From: Nepenthes gracilis
Taxonomy: Eukaryota > Streptophyta > Magnoliopsida > Caryophyllales > Nepenthaceae
Direction of reading: 5' to 3'
Assembly: GCA_033239525.1 (NCBI GenBank)
Contig: BSYO01000034.1
Location: 682,001-746,000, forward strand
DNA length: 64,000 bases
The position numbers and the translations under genes are program-made. Below the pieces are notes generated by a model, which did no database searches, was not told where the DNA came from, and worked only from the letters and a program-made list of their open reading frames with translations. Of the stretch, positions 24,681-37,338 are shown one piece after another; positions within the stretch are counted from its first letter, which is position 1; every line of letters starts with the position of its first letter.

Positions 24681-25177
24681 ATAATTATTTGATTGAAGGG
24701 AAAGTTGTCGGTAATTATTATTCGATTGGGTTTTTGTGAAATTAATCAGGATAGTTAAATAAAATGAAAATTGCGAGTTAATTCGATTGAGGATATTTGT
24801 GACCTTAGGAATGATATTTGATATGCCGGAAGGCTGATTATGATCGAGTATAAAATCAAATAGATATTTTCCGGTTCTCTATTATTCTTTTATCGATCCG
24901 TGATAAATTCATTTGTATTGATCTTAATGGTGTGAGTACGGTCACTGTCAATACCGAACGACATTTCTATCATTGTCCTTGCAAAGCCTCTTTTACGTTA
25001 TATTCGATTGCATGAGTATTTGGATGTTTGGCTTCCTACGGTTAAGGTTAAGGAGAGCGTATAAAAATATTAATGTATCTAGTCGAATGGGAGGTTATGC
25101 ACTTTAGTATGGTCTACACTCATCCAATATTAATTTTCGTATCATGGGGATAATGGGGTATGTTGTTTATTGTGGAG

Positions 25178-25695
25178 GGATGCTTATAGTAATGTGACCA
25201 TCGTAAGAGATGATATTAGAGATATCATTTGCGCGAGGGGTATCACTGATGGTATCGGCATGCGACGGGTACAACCTCTAGGAGAATTGTAGGGGTAGTT
25301 GGATACCATGGATAACCTCATTGCACTTACCCAACCACTAGGGGCGTAAATTCTCGACTTTTGGTTCACGATGGTAGAATAAGGTCCAAGGAGATTCTTA
25401 TTTTTCATACAGTGGTGACTTCAATTTGAGTTAATAATCAAATTCTTATTATCTAGTATAATGAGTTGAAATGGATGCTTATAATCTAATGACCATCGTA
25501 GGAGATGATATTTAAAATATCATTTGCAAGGGATATCAGAGGTGGTCTCGATATGCTACAGGTGCAGCTTCTGAAAGGACTGTAGAGGTAGTTGGATACC
25601 ATGGATAACCTGTTGCACTTACCCAGTCGTTGGAAGCGTAAATATGCGACATTTGGTTCATTATGGTAGAATAAGATTCAAGGAGATTCATTGTG
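25178..25695. repeat. Direct repeat, about 230-bp unit, 295-bp period
   Basis: Units start GGATGCTTATA at 25178 and 25473. Both contain GACCATCGTA, GAGATGATATT, the 20-mer GTAGTTGGATACCATGGATA, then TGCACTTACCCA and finally ATGGTAGAATAAG. Overall similarity is about four bases in five by eye. No coding sense was found. Confidence 0.8.
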
Positions 25696-26264
25696 ATGTT
25701 TTATTATTGTTGATACCTCATGAGTTGGGATTCGGTGGAATCCACAAGTTATATTTGATAGAATCCATGTGTCAAATTTTATAATATTCGGATTCAGTAG
25801 AATCCATATTGTTTATCGATGTTTGGTATTCAAGTCGTTCACGTTGACATTCGGACTAGGGAATCCCTGCATATCTCTTGATGTCAGATTCTGGGGAATT
25901 TTTGCTAGTATATTGGTACTCTTATTATCTTTGAGATGTGTGGATCAAGTGTGACCTATTTTATTTAGAGTCGTATTTACGACGTGTTGTAATTCTTCTC
26001 GGATATAGTATATGGTTAGATTTATACTGAGATCTTGATAGTTTGATATCCGAGATTGTTATTATTGTTAGCGCTTTTGATTATTATCACTTGTTGGATT
26101 TGGCTCACCCTTGTGTTTTTTTGACTTCAGATTGAACTGATTATATAGTGCAGACCGTGGGATCTTACTTTTATTGTAGGACTTTCAGGTAAAGCAATTT
26201 ATGGAGATTAGATATTATTTATTAGTGAGAGACAAATTAGATATGTTATTGACAAAAATTGAGT

Positions 26265-26522
26265 AGTTTTAATTTGAATATTTGATGAGTTGCATATCTC
26301 CCCGTGATTTTTAGATCCAAATTTTGAGCTACGGATTGTTATTTCTAAGCTACTAAGTGTGAAATAATTATATAATTTATTGATGAATTTAATAGTAGTT
26401 TAATTTAATTGTGTTGTTATTATGAAATGTTATGAATGATTTTAAATTTTTGTACTAAGGAGAATAAAGAAATTTAGAACTTTGTTTAATGGTTCAAGGG
26501 GACTACAAAGAGAGCCAAAACA
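26265..26522. repeat. Copy 2 of a long direct repeat (partner at 22733-23128)
   Basis: A shorter copy of the 22733-23128 segment. The last 75 bases are nearly identical to 23053-23128, while the upstream part is diverged and partly deleted. Confidence 0.75.
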
Positions 26523-27499
26523 TTATATTTGATATTTTGAAACAGTAGATCATCACAATAATAATATTATTAAACAAATCGTGCCATACTAATATGGCAT
26601 AGAACAAAAATGTCAGCCTAACATAGTATGTGGTTTGTCTGTTTTAGGTTAGGTGTACCTTCAAATCAATAGGAAGTTGTAATCATTTTTTTTGTTCTAT
26701 TACTTAATTTACTTAGGCAAGTTTCCAATCTAATTATCTCAATTACCCAGTTATAAATCACCTTCTTGTTACTATTCCCTCCCTTCGTAAATTTAGCAAT
26801 AAAATGGGTCTAAATTTTCTCTTTAATTCAATCCAATTATCATTACTAAGCCAGCACATAGGTAAAATAATATTTCTAGCACCATTGTTCATTTCACCAT
26901 TAAAATTGAATGCATCATTTCATGAATAATGATAAAATATCTTAACTATCACAATACAAAAACATCTAGGATATTAATCAGGGAGAGGGTTACACAAACC
27001 CTAACAGCTCATTTAGTTTCACTACAATATTAAAAAAAATCAAAACCATCACAATAAAATTAGAAACTAGAAAAACAAACCACTATAAAATGTTTAAAAT
27101 TACAAGTAGAATAATATACCCAAAGAAGAAAAATGTTAAAATAAGATTCAAAATTCAAACCATTGGCAACAACTTTCTCATTCTTCTTGGTCCTTTCTCT
27201 ATTGATTTGGTAGCTTAGAAAGTGTTTAAATTATCATAATAAATGCCCTAAAAATCAAGCATGTACTTATACGAGACACTACCGTTCGAATACTGAGGCA
27301 AACTTCTGCCTGGTCACATAAGCACAGGACAGGTGTAGATGAGGCCTGAGAATCACTTAAAAACTACTGAAAATGGCACATAAGCTCCCATCAGGTGTGC
27401 CTCATGTGCAAATATTACTGTTATTTAAATACATGCAAACCCTTATGTGTGGATCAGGCAACGCCCATTATAGCTCCTACCGTGAGCCACAAACGCCTT
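26523..27499. other. Intergenic, no feature seen
   Basis: AT-rich DNA between a repeat block and the 3' end of the QWRF gene. I see no gene, RNA or clear element in it. Confidence 0.5.
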
Positions 27500-29636
27500 T
27501 CAATAGGCTTCTTTGTCATGGAGGGAATTATTTCTCTGTTTCCAAATGAGTTCATGAGAAGTTGTCTGCAATAGCCGTCGCCCTCTCTGGGTTCTTCCCA
27601 TGTTTTCCTGCATAAGATAGGCTCTTAAGCTTTTCTCCAGAGCCTGTTAAAAAATTAGATAATTATCAGCAAAAGAAAAATTCCAATGCAAGACTCACGG
27701 GCTACATCTGACTCAAAGCGATTCAATAGCCTCAATTTTAATATTTTAATCACTTATTTTTAAATAAATAATTATAATTTAATTATTTTAAAATAATTAT
27801 TTTATTTTCTTTCTATTTTTAAAAAATAATTAAACTACAACCGTTTAACAAACAGTAAAGATTGAGAGATGGTGGGACTTTATGGCCGTGACCCTTCAGT
27901 AGTAAAGTATTCGTATTTTAGCCAAGAAAGGGAAAAAGGATGAAATTATATATTATCTTTGTTTCACAATAAATCCCCCCTCCCTCCTATTTTTTTTTAG
28001 GTAGAACAAAATTAACTTATTCTAATTATTTTTTTATAAAATATATTGGTTTAAAACATTCTAACATTCAAATTTGAAATTTTAGAATGTTATTTTTAAA
28101 TTATACTTTTATGATTTGTGAAATAAATAATTAAAATTAACTTTATTTGACCTAAAATGTCAAAATATATATATAACTGTATTATGAAATGCATAGAGCA
28201 GATCTTATATGGGAAAATAATTTTATTTTCTCCATAACAGCAGAAATTAGGGCAAAAGTACTTGGATCTCCATAGTAGGTTTTCAAAAAGTGGCTAGGGA
28301 TTTCTGCTTCTCTTGAAAGAGAAGTAGAACCCTTCTCCTCTCTTTTTGGTTATTTGGTCAAAATTTATTAGCCATTATTATAAAAAATAATTTATATTTT
28401 TAAATTTTTTATAATATTAACATATATTAAATATTAAATCCAATATATAAAAAATTTAATAAAAATTATTTAAATAGTATTATTTAATATTTAAATTTAG
28501 ATAGTTGATTTTTTTTTTTTTTTCAAATTAATGGCATAAATTAAAAAAAGTAGGGTCCTTCTTTTCATTGGAAGAAGCAGGTATGCTCACATCCCTTCCA
28601 AAAGATATGTACTCGATATTTTTTCAGAAATAAACTATGAAATGATGCTTATTAAAAAATTCAGAAAAATATATATTGAAAATCTTAAGCTAAAAAAAAA
28701 AAAAAGAGAGAGAGAGAAAAGAGAAAGAGTTGGCTGTTGTTTGCCTGCTCATCGAGTCATCTCTGCAACTTCGTCTGGTTTAACTATTATCATTAACGCT
28801 GCATTTTTTTTTTTTTGAGACGAAATAAATTATACTTTTTACATGACAAAGCATAAAATTATGCTGGAATTACCTCTAAAGATGTGAGAAGAGCAGCTGC
28901 GTTGTCCAGCTCTCGGAAGCATTCTCTGTGTTTTCCAATGGCATGCACAAGCTCCTTCAGCAAGTAACATGCTGTGTCAGCCTGCATGTCGTGAATCATC
29001 CACGATTAATGCAGTGTTTTATCTTTTAAAGAGATAAAATAATGCCTTTTTTTTTTTTAATTTAGACTATTTAATTTTAAATAAATAATTATAATTTTAT
29101 TATTTGTAAAAAAATTTAAAAATTAATTAAAATTAAATATTAAATTATAATTATTTATTTAAAAAAATAATTTAAATTAGGAGAAAAACAGTCTCCATCT
29201 CTTTAAGTAATGGAGTCCTCTTAGTTCCGATCAATGCTTGGAGAAGCTTGAAAATGATTTATGAAAAGAGAAGTGAACCTGAAGATAGAACTTCGTGACA
29301 GTCGCTTCTATGTCGTCCATCGCTTCCATCGCCTGACTTAGGGCATCACGCAAGGATACCATGTCAACCTGGAGAGGTAGATGGGTATTTTAGGTTGATA
29401 CTGCTGAAGAAGGTGAAGGCAAATTCTCATTCCTGCATGCCTGAACGGAATTCGGGCTCCCCGCCACTCAAAAAGAGAGATTGACTCAATGTCTTTTAAC
29501 CATAGCCGTTTAATCAAATACTAATGTGGTGTTTAGTTAGAAAAAATAAAAATTTTATTCTCTTTTTATTTTTAAAGGAATAAATATTTTTTTATTTAGT
29601 TACAATTTAATCGAAAATAAAGAAAATAGTTATTTT

Positions 29637-29674
<38 letters not shown>

Positions 29675-32600
29675 AATAACTATTCCTATTTATAATAATA
29701 ACAATAATAATAATAATATTATTATTACTACGTATTATTATTTTTACTATTATTATTACTATCTTTATATTATTTTTCATACTATTTTACAAGCTAAATA
29801 ATAAAATATTAAATTTTTACTTTATTCTATTCCAACAATCAAATATGAGAATAACAATTTTAATTCTATTATCATTTTATTCTATTCCCTGGGAATAACT
29901 ATTCTATTCTCACCTTATTCCATTCAAGTAACCAAATATACTATAAACGATTGAAATATTTCTTTTTAAAAAAACTAATTAATTTTTTTAAAAAAATAAA
30001 ATTATTTGATTAATATCGAATGGTTATTATTAAGAAAAATTAAATCTAACCCATTTTAAAAATGTAGGCTCCCCAATTATGCCCGATCATTGTTTGATGT
30101 AATGATACAATTGTTTAATTATTTACCAGCTGTTAACTAATACATTCATAAAGCTTATAAAAAATAAAAATAAAAACAAACCCATGAACTAAATTCAGAG
30201 AATATAAAGCTACTTACTGTCATTTACTAGAAACTCGAAAGAAATGGCTGTTTTCAGGAAATGGATTCTAAACGTTTGTTAACAATCCGAAGAGACTTTT
30301 ATACTGCACCGAGTCATTTAATTTAAAAGCTTAATCCAATGTGTGAGTGCGTTAACATTGGTTTTCTATTCTAACAAAAGGCTAGAAATTTTAGTAAATT
30401 ATAATGTTAGACGATAATTTTAAAAAAATGAAATAAATATCTTATCTTGTTTGGAAATTTCATCTAATGTGGAAGAAAAATAGAGAAAATGATGAATAAT
30501 TTAACATATATTGTATTAATTCGAGAAAATAATGAATATATATTTATATAATATTTATATAGTTGACTACATTTAATGGGATTCTAAAGTTGAATTATTG
30601 CTATTATTATTGATAATAGACAATTGTAACAAGGGATTATGAGCAGGGTACCTTGGCTCCTTGGACCAAAGGAAGTTTAGCTGAAATAGCTGACAGCTTT
30701 CGTGTAACCCTGCCGACAGCTTCACAGTTTCTTTTCTCCAACTTTTCCCAATAATTCAGCAACTCAATCTGCGGGCACACAATTTCAAGTAACTTGATCT
30801 TTCGCCTTAATCTCTCCACTTTGATTCGCTTTGCGGCAATTGCGTATCTGGTTTGGTAGATACTCAGCCAAATACTTAATAGTTTCTCCTGTAAAAGACG
30901 TAAGAGCTTTTCATTTGGTTGACTCAAATTAATTGTATAATAAATAGGGTTTTAGATTATTTTATTGTGAGTCTTATATTTAATAGATGGGTTATCTAGA
31001 TGACATAGGATATTTGTGTATGATTCCTTTGAGTGGAGATGCCAGGCAAAGGACGCACGATTTTTACAATGAGTCGTTTAAATAACAGAATTCATTGAAA
31101 ACTTATATAGAGTTTGCCCGAATAAAAATTAAATTAGCAGGCAAAATGAACGAATTTGTGCATGACCGGGAGGCGCTCGTGCATGGGTAAGCAAAATGAG
31201 TGCTACACGTGCATTAATTCTATTTTTTTTATTTTAATGTTCAAACATTAGCTCTGTTATGAAATGTCCTATATGATTTTAAGGCAAAAAAGAGTGAGAT
31301 TATTTTCAACACATGAAAGTCACATGGAAAAAAAAAAAAAAAAAAAAAAGAGGAAGGGTTTTGGTATTTGATTTAGGTCTAATTCAAAAGTTATTCTTTG
31401 CCAAACATAGGTAAGTTACTTTAACTTGTTTATTATATGTATTTTTATTTTGATTACTCGTTTTTTTAATATATTTTTCTCTTCTGGACTGTACTATATA
31501 TTAAGGAGATGGGCTTAACCATTATTCACTCAAATGAATAGATTTCGGAATATATTATTTTGTAATATTAAATTTATTCAGAATTTATTATATATATTTT
31601 TTCTTATTTGAGAAGGGTTACTCACTTTAAATATTACTGTGTAATTTATATGCTCGGTTATATGATTTGTTTATTGTGTACTTATGGTATTTATTAATTG
31701 ATAATTAATGAGGGATTTGGGGGTTCATTGCCCTTATGTCAGCTTTATGCATCTTTTTTATTATTAAAAAAATTTTAAGACAATTTAGTTTTATAAAAAT
31801 AAGTTGCATATATAATTTACAACTATAATTCAGTTGATTTAATATTCAACTATAATTCAAGACCATATTCTCACAAGAGTAGAATAAGTGTAAAGCTTGT
31901 TTCATTAAGAGTCAATCTAAAAGAAGAGCAATAAGAAAAAAAAAAACTAACCATAACTATTATTTGTTTTATTAAATATGCTTAACATAATATTTTTCAT
32001 AGGTAAAATATTCAACAATATGATCTCAGTTTTAATAAATTTTGATTTTTGCAGTTGGACAAATAAACTGATAAACTTTGGAATAAAAGGAGCTTCATCG
32101 CTCAAAAAAATGGCAGCGTTTGTTATCTTAATCTTGATTATCTATTTATAAATAAATAATTATAATCTAATTATTTTAAAAAAAATTAATTTTAATTTTT
32201 TTTTAAAATAATTAGATTATAGTTATTTACTTAAAAATAAATATTAAAAAATAAAAAATAAATATTATTATCTTTATGAGAGATGGAGCTCTCTAAATCC
32301 AATAAACTCCTAACATTACACTTATGATAGAAAATCTTAGGAAGTTGGGGCCAACATAACAAGCCGACGGTGGACATTGAATTAAAATTTAGTCGTTAAA
32401 ATTTTAAAATAAAAAAGAAATAAAATGATGGATGCTTTTATATATATACACATTTTTTTAGAAATATAATTATATTTTGAATAAATATAAAAAAGATTAA
32501 AAATAATAACGCTATATTGGGTAATTTTTTTAAATAAATAAAAGCAAATCCAAGGGCTCCGGCGTGGTAGTTGATTAATTACCTCAGCCTTGATCTTAAC

Positions 32601-33170
32601 AGCTGCCATGGCAGCCTCAGCTCTGGCATTAGCAAACCTCCACTGAAGCAGCCTATTATGCATAACACGACATTGGTAAAGCTCTTCGTCTTGCACCACC
32701 AGAGACGCCGCTTTCTGCTTAATGAAGTACTTCAAAACCCCACCAACACCGCCACTGCCGCCGGTCACGGCCTTCAGTTTCGGCGACTCCGGCAGAGGAC
32801 AAGGGGAATGCTGGCGGCCAGGTGACAAGGCCCAAGCAGAAGCGGACGAAGATCTATTCACCCTTTTGATTACATTATAACGTGGGCTAGACCTCGCATG
32901 CTTTGCCGTCTTATCATCATCGTCTTTGTCCTTACTGTTGGTTTTGACGGTGGCTTTCGCTCGGTCGATGGATGGCCGAGGGGAGGTGGCGGCAGACTTC
33001 GATGGCCGGTTTTCGGACAGTTTAGAGGACTTCGGTGAGAGGAAATGTATTTGGGGAGGAGATGCAGCGGCGGAGCCACTAGTTGTCCGCCACAGGCGCG
33101 GGGAGTGTGGTATATCGGCGGAGGCAACCGGTGGCCGGGAACGCCGGCTCTTGGCGGTGTCCATCTCCAA
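27500..33170 (-). CDS. QWRF7: QWRF motif-containing protein (QWRF7-like), 5 exons, complete
   Basis: Exons are 32583-33170, 30652-30888, 29279-29368, 28874-28981 and 27500-27643. All join in phase 0 with GT-AG introns, giving 388 residues and a TGA stop at 27500-27502. Residues 1-135 are basic and rich in Ser and Pro, probably disordered. The QWRF motif is at residues 176-179 within HNRLLQWRFANARAEA. The remainder is helical and coiled-coil-like (IAAKRIKVERLRRKIKLLE). The family includes augmin subunit 8/EDE1 and SCO3, which bind microtubules. The short N-terminus and total length fit Arabidopsis QWRF7 (about 390 aa) better than the 600-residue members. A second Met at residue 3 could also be the start. 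The large intron 1 and intron 2 carry AT-rich insertions. Confidence 0.92.
29033..29200. repeat. AT-rich foldback (inverted repeat) in QWRF intron 3
   Basis: The left arm contains TAAATAAATAATTATAATTT and the right arm AAATTATAATTATTTATTTA, separated by about 50 bases, with ATCTCTTTAA-like words outside. Similar foldbacks lie at 32125-32290 and about 27740-27840. This looks like a family of non-autonomous foldback elements. Confidence 0.55.
29525..29945. mobile_element. Possible AT-rich MITE in QWRF intron 2
   Basis: The segment begins TGTTTAGTTAGAAAAAATAA and ends AAGTAACCAAATATACTA, so its outer ends are roughly inverted. The inside is full of ATTCTATT/AATAGAAT-type words. A (CA)n(TA)n microsatellite at 29637-29674 and AAT/ATT runs at 29690-29760 interrupt it. 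Related wording (GGTTAGTTATTGAAATAAAA) occurs at 62678-62800. Family unknown. Confidence 0.4.
32125..32290. repeat. AT-rich foldback (inverted repeat) in QWRF intron 1
   Basis: Arms TAAATAATTATAATCTAATT (left) and AATTAGATTATAGTTATTTA (right) are close inverse complements around a T/A-rich centre. It shares its arm sequence with the foldback at 29033-29200. Confidence 0.6.
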
Positions 33171-33825
33171 GTGGGCCTCTCCGCCTATTGACCCGTTTGC
33201 ATTTTAGGAAAGCAAAATTGAAGATTTCCACGGAGGTGATGTGTCGCCATTACATGCATGAGGAGTTGAGAGCACGTTACGACGTCTGCTTCAGCGTCTT
33301 CCACTTCAAGGTGCCCACGAAGTCTTAAGTCCCTCACACCGTGTATGTCTAATTATTCTGCTTTTTTGGCTAAAATTAAAATTAAAATCAATAAAATAAA
33401 AGTAATATTTTGTTATGGATTAAACATTATAAAACCAAAATGAAATAAATATCTGGGGTTTTTCCAAATAATGTAATTTTAAATATTGCATAGGTAGTGG
33501 CATTTTATAGACGTACAAATAATTGGCCAAAATTATCCACAAAATTTTACTTCTTGTTATTGGTCCGATTCGAAATTGTGCTCTGTTTTTCGACTTTGAT
33601 TCCAAGCAGAGTTTAAGCCATGCAAATTTCTAACTTTTATCATTTAGCATAAAAGTTATTGAGTCAGCAACACATCTGCCCCAATTCTTAATTTTATGCC
33701 CCCTTCTTCGGTCCTCTATTATTAATTTTGTTTGTTATAAAACATTATGTCCTTAGATTGAAGGGAACCCTAAAAATATTAATAAATCAAATAATTAATC
33801 GTCCCTTGTTATTTGGAGGATTCGA

Positions 33826-34140
33826 GTTGTTATCTACTCTGAATTATAGTTAAATTTGAGTCATCTTTTGGCCCGAGTTATCATTTGCTTTGGGTTCGAG
33901 TTGCCTTTTGGTTTGAGCTGCCGTTTAGTTCTAATTGTTTTTTATTGTCCAGGTTGTCGTTTGGTCCTAGTTGACGTTTTGTTCGAGTTGTCACTCTATT
34001 TTAGTTGTCATTATGTGCAAATTGTCGTTTGCTTTCAACCGTAATGTGGTCATATGTTATCCATTTGATCGCATTTGTCATTTGTTTTCGGTCATGTAGT
34101 TCAAATTGTCATTTGACTGTGGTTGTTATTTGTTCATAAT
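33826..34140. repeat. Degenerate short tandem repeats (about 16-18 bp)
   Basis: Variants of GTTGTCATTTGGTTCGA recur about 16-18 times, for example GAGTTGCCTTTTGGTTTGAG, GTTGTCGTTTGGTCCTAG and AATTGTCATTTGACTGTGG. Copies are strongly diverged and the period is loose. It lies between the QWRF 5' end and the Tat LTR. Confidence 0.65.
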
Positions 34141-34644
34141 TCTCATTAAGCCGTAATTAAAAAAGAGTTTTACATTTACGTCAATACATTTTATTGATTT
34201 GAACCAAAAACTATATGGGTCCCACAACGAGGTTGAAACATGTTCATTCTTGGCTGTTGAGCTAGGGCCGGTGGTTATGGTTGTGGAGCAAGGGCTTCAT
34301 CATCTTTTGATTGATTTTCCTCACACCCTTCAAATGAATTATCTAATGGATATCTACATTGATGAAAAATGTTGCACCCGCTAATCTTATCTATCACTGA
34401 GTATGCTTATAGTATCATTCCATATATTTGGAATGGTAGTGGAAGCCTTTCGACGCTCAAATTTCTTGAATGACGATTTGGTTCTATTATTTTTAACGTT
34501 CTATATATTTGTCATGTCCCTAATCGTGAACTCTATTTATTATTTACTTAATCCATAATTATCTTTAAATATATTTTAGGTTATTAATCATTTAAAATTT
34601 ATATTTATTTTATCGACTACAAATTTAAATATTTTGTCAGGACA

Positions 34645-36135
34645 TAATCTAAAATAATTTCACAAACAGACAAATATTCTGAATAAAGATAGGCTAAATT
34701 AGAAGAGTGAAGTATTATACTTGAAAGTGACTCTAAAAATCAACAAACATGACCTTGACCATATATAAGTGATGGGTCCGATAACTCACTAATCAACCAA
34801 GAATGAGGTCTACAAGGGAAGAGCGATCCGGAAGCCGCAATCCACTAGAAACTCCTCCGAGTTCAAGGACCTAAGAAAAGTAACCCAATGGGACGCTCCC
34901 TAAACTCAAGGTCTAGCAAGTGCTAGAGTCGACTCGGGAAGTATAACTCGGCACCATTCAACGATAAACCGACAATAAGGACTATCCATGGGAACCTCAC
35001 CAGCTCATTAGTAGACAAACAGTACAACACCAATTTGTAGGCGGTACTTGCCATAATCGTCCCGGGCAACTCAACAAACATTCTCAAAATATTATCCAGG
35101 ATCGCACATCTCCCTAAGACGGCAATAACAGTTCAACAAATCTCTTCAGAAGGCAATTTCCATATGGTGCCCATAATTTTCCCTTATGTATGGCTGCTGA
35201 CAACTTTGACAGCACAACATGTGCGGGCAGGGATAGCCTATTATATGCGGCCATAATAGTAGTCCAAATAGTCTAACCGATATTAGCAGAGTCTCTACCT
35301 GCGCAGTAGTTGGTCTTGAGATGTCACGCACAGTCCTCCTGCGTCCCCAAGAAAAGGTCATGATTACCACTCTAATTTTTAGGGATGCTTAAAGAGACAA
35401 TGGGGAGAGCAAATGTTAGCCATGAAGCCCAAGGAAGGCTACACCGACCCAAAGTCTATAAATCCCTCTTCTCCTTTGCAGGGAGGGGGATCCAGAGAAT
35501 TCAGAGAAAAAGAATTTGAACTAACAAGTATCTCTAAAGTAACTATCTGTTTTCTCACAAAGTACTAGGCTTACAAGTGCATCACCTCTCAAGCCACTCA
35601 ATCTACGAGTATACCTCCTGGAGTCCAATCCTCCATCTCTAAGCGACTCATCAGTCGAGTGTACATTCAGAGCTTAATCATCTATCTCTAAGCTGCTCAT
35701 CAACCCAGCATTTCGTCGGAACCACCCAATCCTCTGTCTCAAAGTTTTTCTTTAATTGAGCACACTCACTAGAATTCAATCATCTATTTCAAAGCCGCTC
35801 CTCAAATGAGCATACTACTCACTGGATCTCAATCTCCAATTGAGCACATTCACTGAAACTCAATCTTTTATCTCAAAGTCGCTCCTCAATTAAACACACT
35901 CACTGGAACTCGGTCTTACGTCTCAAAGCCGCTCCAATCAAGTGCACTTATTAGAGCTCAGTAATTGAGCGCATCTAGAGTCTATCCCTTTGCTAACATC
36001 CAATCCCTGAAACATGTATCTATGTATCATTCACTTTTCCTATTTTTTTATTTTTTTGAGAAAGATTTCTAATTTGAGTATTAGAGGACATATTGGAGAG
36101 CGAGTCTCACTATTCTCTAACATTTTATTTGTTAG
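34645..36135 (+). mobile_element. Probable solo LTR of a Tat-type Ty3/gypsy element
   Basis: GC-richer than its surroundings. A TATA box (CTATAAAT) is at 35457-35464 followed by CCCTCTTCTCC. After a tandem-repeated leader the segment ends AATTTGAGTATTAGAGGACA and CGAGTCTCAC, close to the U5 end of Tat LTRs elsewhere. No gag or pol follows it and I found no second copy, so it is probably a solo LTR. Both limits are approximate; orientation is plus, opposite to copies A and B. Confidence 0.5.
35585..35975. repeat. Tandem repeats (about 60 bp) inside the solo LTR
   Basis: About six imperfect units carry the phrases CTCAAAGCCGCTCCTCAA, TTGAGCACACTCACT and GAA(C/T)TCAATC in order. They lie downstream of the TATA box, so they would be transcribed as part of R/U5. 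Confidence 0.7.
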
Positions 36136-36574
36136 TTGTGGTGTGTAAAATTCAAGTTTAAAATAACAAAGATCAAACCCATGTTAACTCGAATCATCAG
36201 AAAGATTAAGCGGCTCTCTAACTCTTTCACCAATCTAAATTTCGGGACGTATCAATAAAAAAAGAATATCCATTTTAAATTAAAGCAAACTAAAATCATT
36301 GCCCAACTAAATTACCAAGAACAAACTAGATTCATATATTTTCAGAAGATGAATATAAGCGATACTAAATAAACTAGAAACTAATATTAACTATTATTTT
36401 GATAAAATATTAATATAAAACTGATGTCTAAAATCCTAAACTACTTCCAATCAACCTTCTTCTAATACAAAACCTTCTGAAAGTATCCCTAAACTATTTA
36501 ATTTAAAAAGTTAGCAAAAAATTAGAGTAATAGTAAGCTAATTAGAGTAAGAGTAAGAGTTAGCAAAAAAACCT
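36136..36574. other. AT-rich gap between solo LTR and copy A
   Basis: No gene seen. Near the junction with copy A there is a short tandem of AGAGTAA/TTAGAGTAAGAG words at about 36523-36563. Confidence 0.4.
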
Positions 36575-37200
36575 TCTGCCTTTAAGAAAGGTAGATACTT
36601 ATCTCCAGACTTAGCCAAGAAGTGGGAGAGCGCTGCCAGTCTCCCGGTCAGCCTTTAGATTCCTTGAAACTTCGTGGTAGAGTGATTTCTTTGAGGGCCT
36701 TGATCTTCTCTAGGTTTATTTCGATCCTTTATTGAAAGACGATGAATCTAATAATTTCTCTAAGGATACTCCAAAGACACACTTCGTTGGATTCAATATC
36801 ATCTAGTGTGCATGGAGTACATTGAAAATTTTAGCTAGATCGTGAATATGGTCGAAGGTGGTCTTGTCCTTGATGAGCATGTCATCTACATACACCTCCA
36901 TGTTGCGGCTGATTTACTTCTCGAATATTTTGTTCATGAACCTTTGATAGGTCGCTCCTGCGTTCTTCAGATCAAAAGGCATGACTTTATAATAGTAGGT
37001 GCCTTGATCGGTCATGAACGAGGTGTGCTCCTTATCCTCTGGGCTCGTCCTGATCTGGTTGTAACTTGAATACACGTTCATAAAACTCAGCAGCTTGTGA
37101 TTGAAAGTGGAGTCCACTAACAAGTCGATCCTGGGCAATAGGAAGTTATCCTTTGGGTAGGCTTTGTTGACGTTGGTGAAGTTGACGTACAACCGTCATT
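36575..37200 (-). pseudogene. Copy A reverse transcriptase fragment
   Basis: The frame 36914-37192 encodes MYVNFTNVNKAYPKDNF, LPRID, and FMTDQGTYYYKVMPFDLKNA, which are RT domain landmarks. The homologous region of copy B continues through YVDD; here the YVDD-proximal part is shifted and the sequence ends at about 36575. Confidence 0.85.
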
Positions 37201-37338
37201 TTTCGTTGCTTTTCTTAACAAGGATAACATTAGAGAGCCAATCTGGGTACTAGACCTCCCTAATGAACCCAACTCCAATAACTTTTTCACCTACTCTTGG
37301 ATGGCTATAAGCTTTTTAACAGAGTGGTTCCTCTATTT

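Larger units (their letters stand above)
23554..26264. other. Repeat-derived noncoding block
   Basis: The first part is purine-rich, then a GC-richer stretch (23700-23950) reads AAACCCTAACC and CGTTGCCG-like words resembling a plant 5' leader, with repeated AGTGAA(A/C)CCCTCTAC motifs at 23930-24060. No intact reading frame with recognisable homology was seen. Downstream are GT/TA microsatellites (24530-24680) and a 295-bp-period direct repeat (25178-25695). I see no host gene here. Confidence 0.5.
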
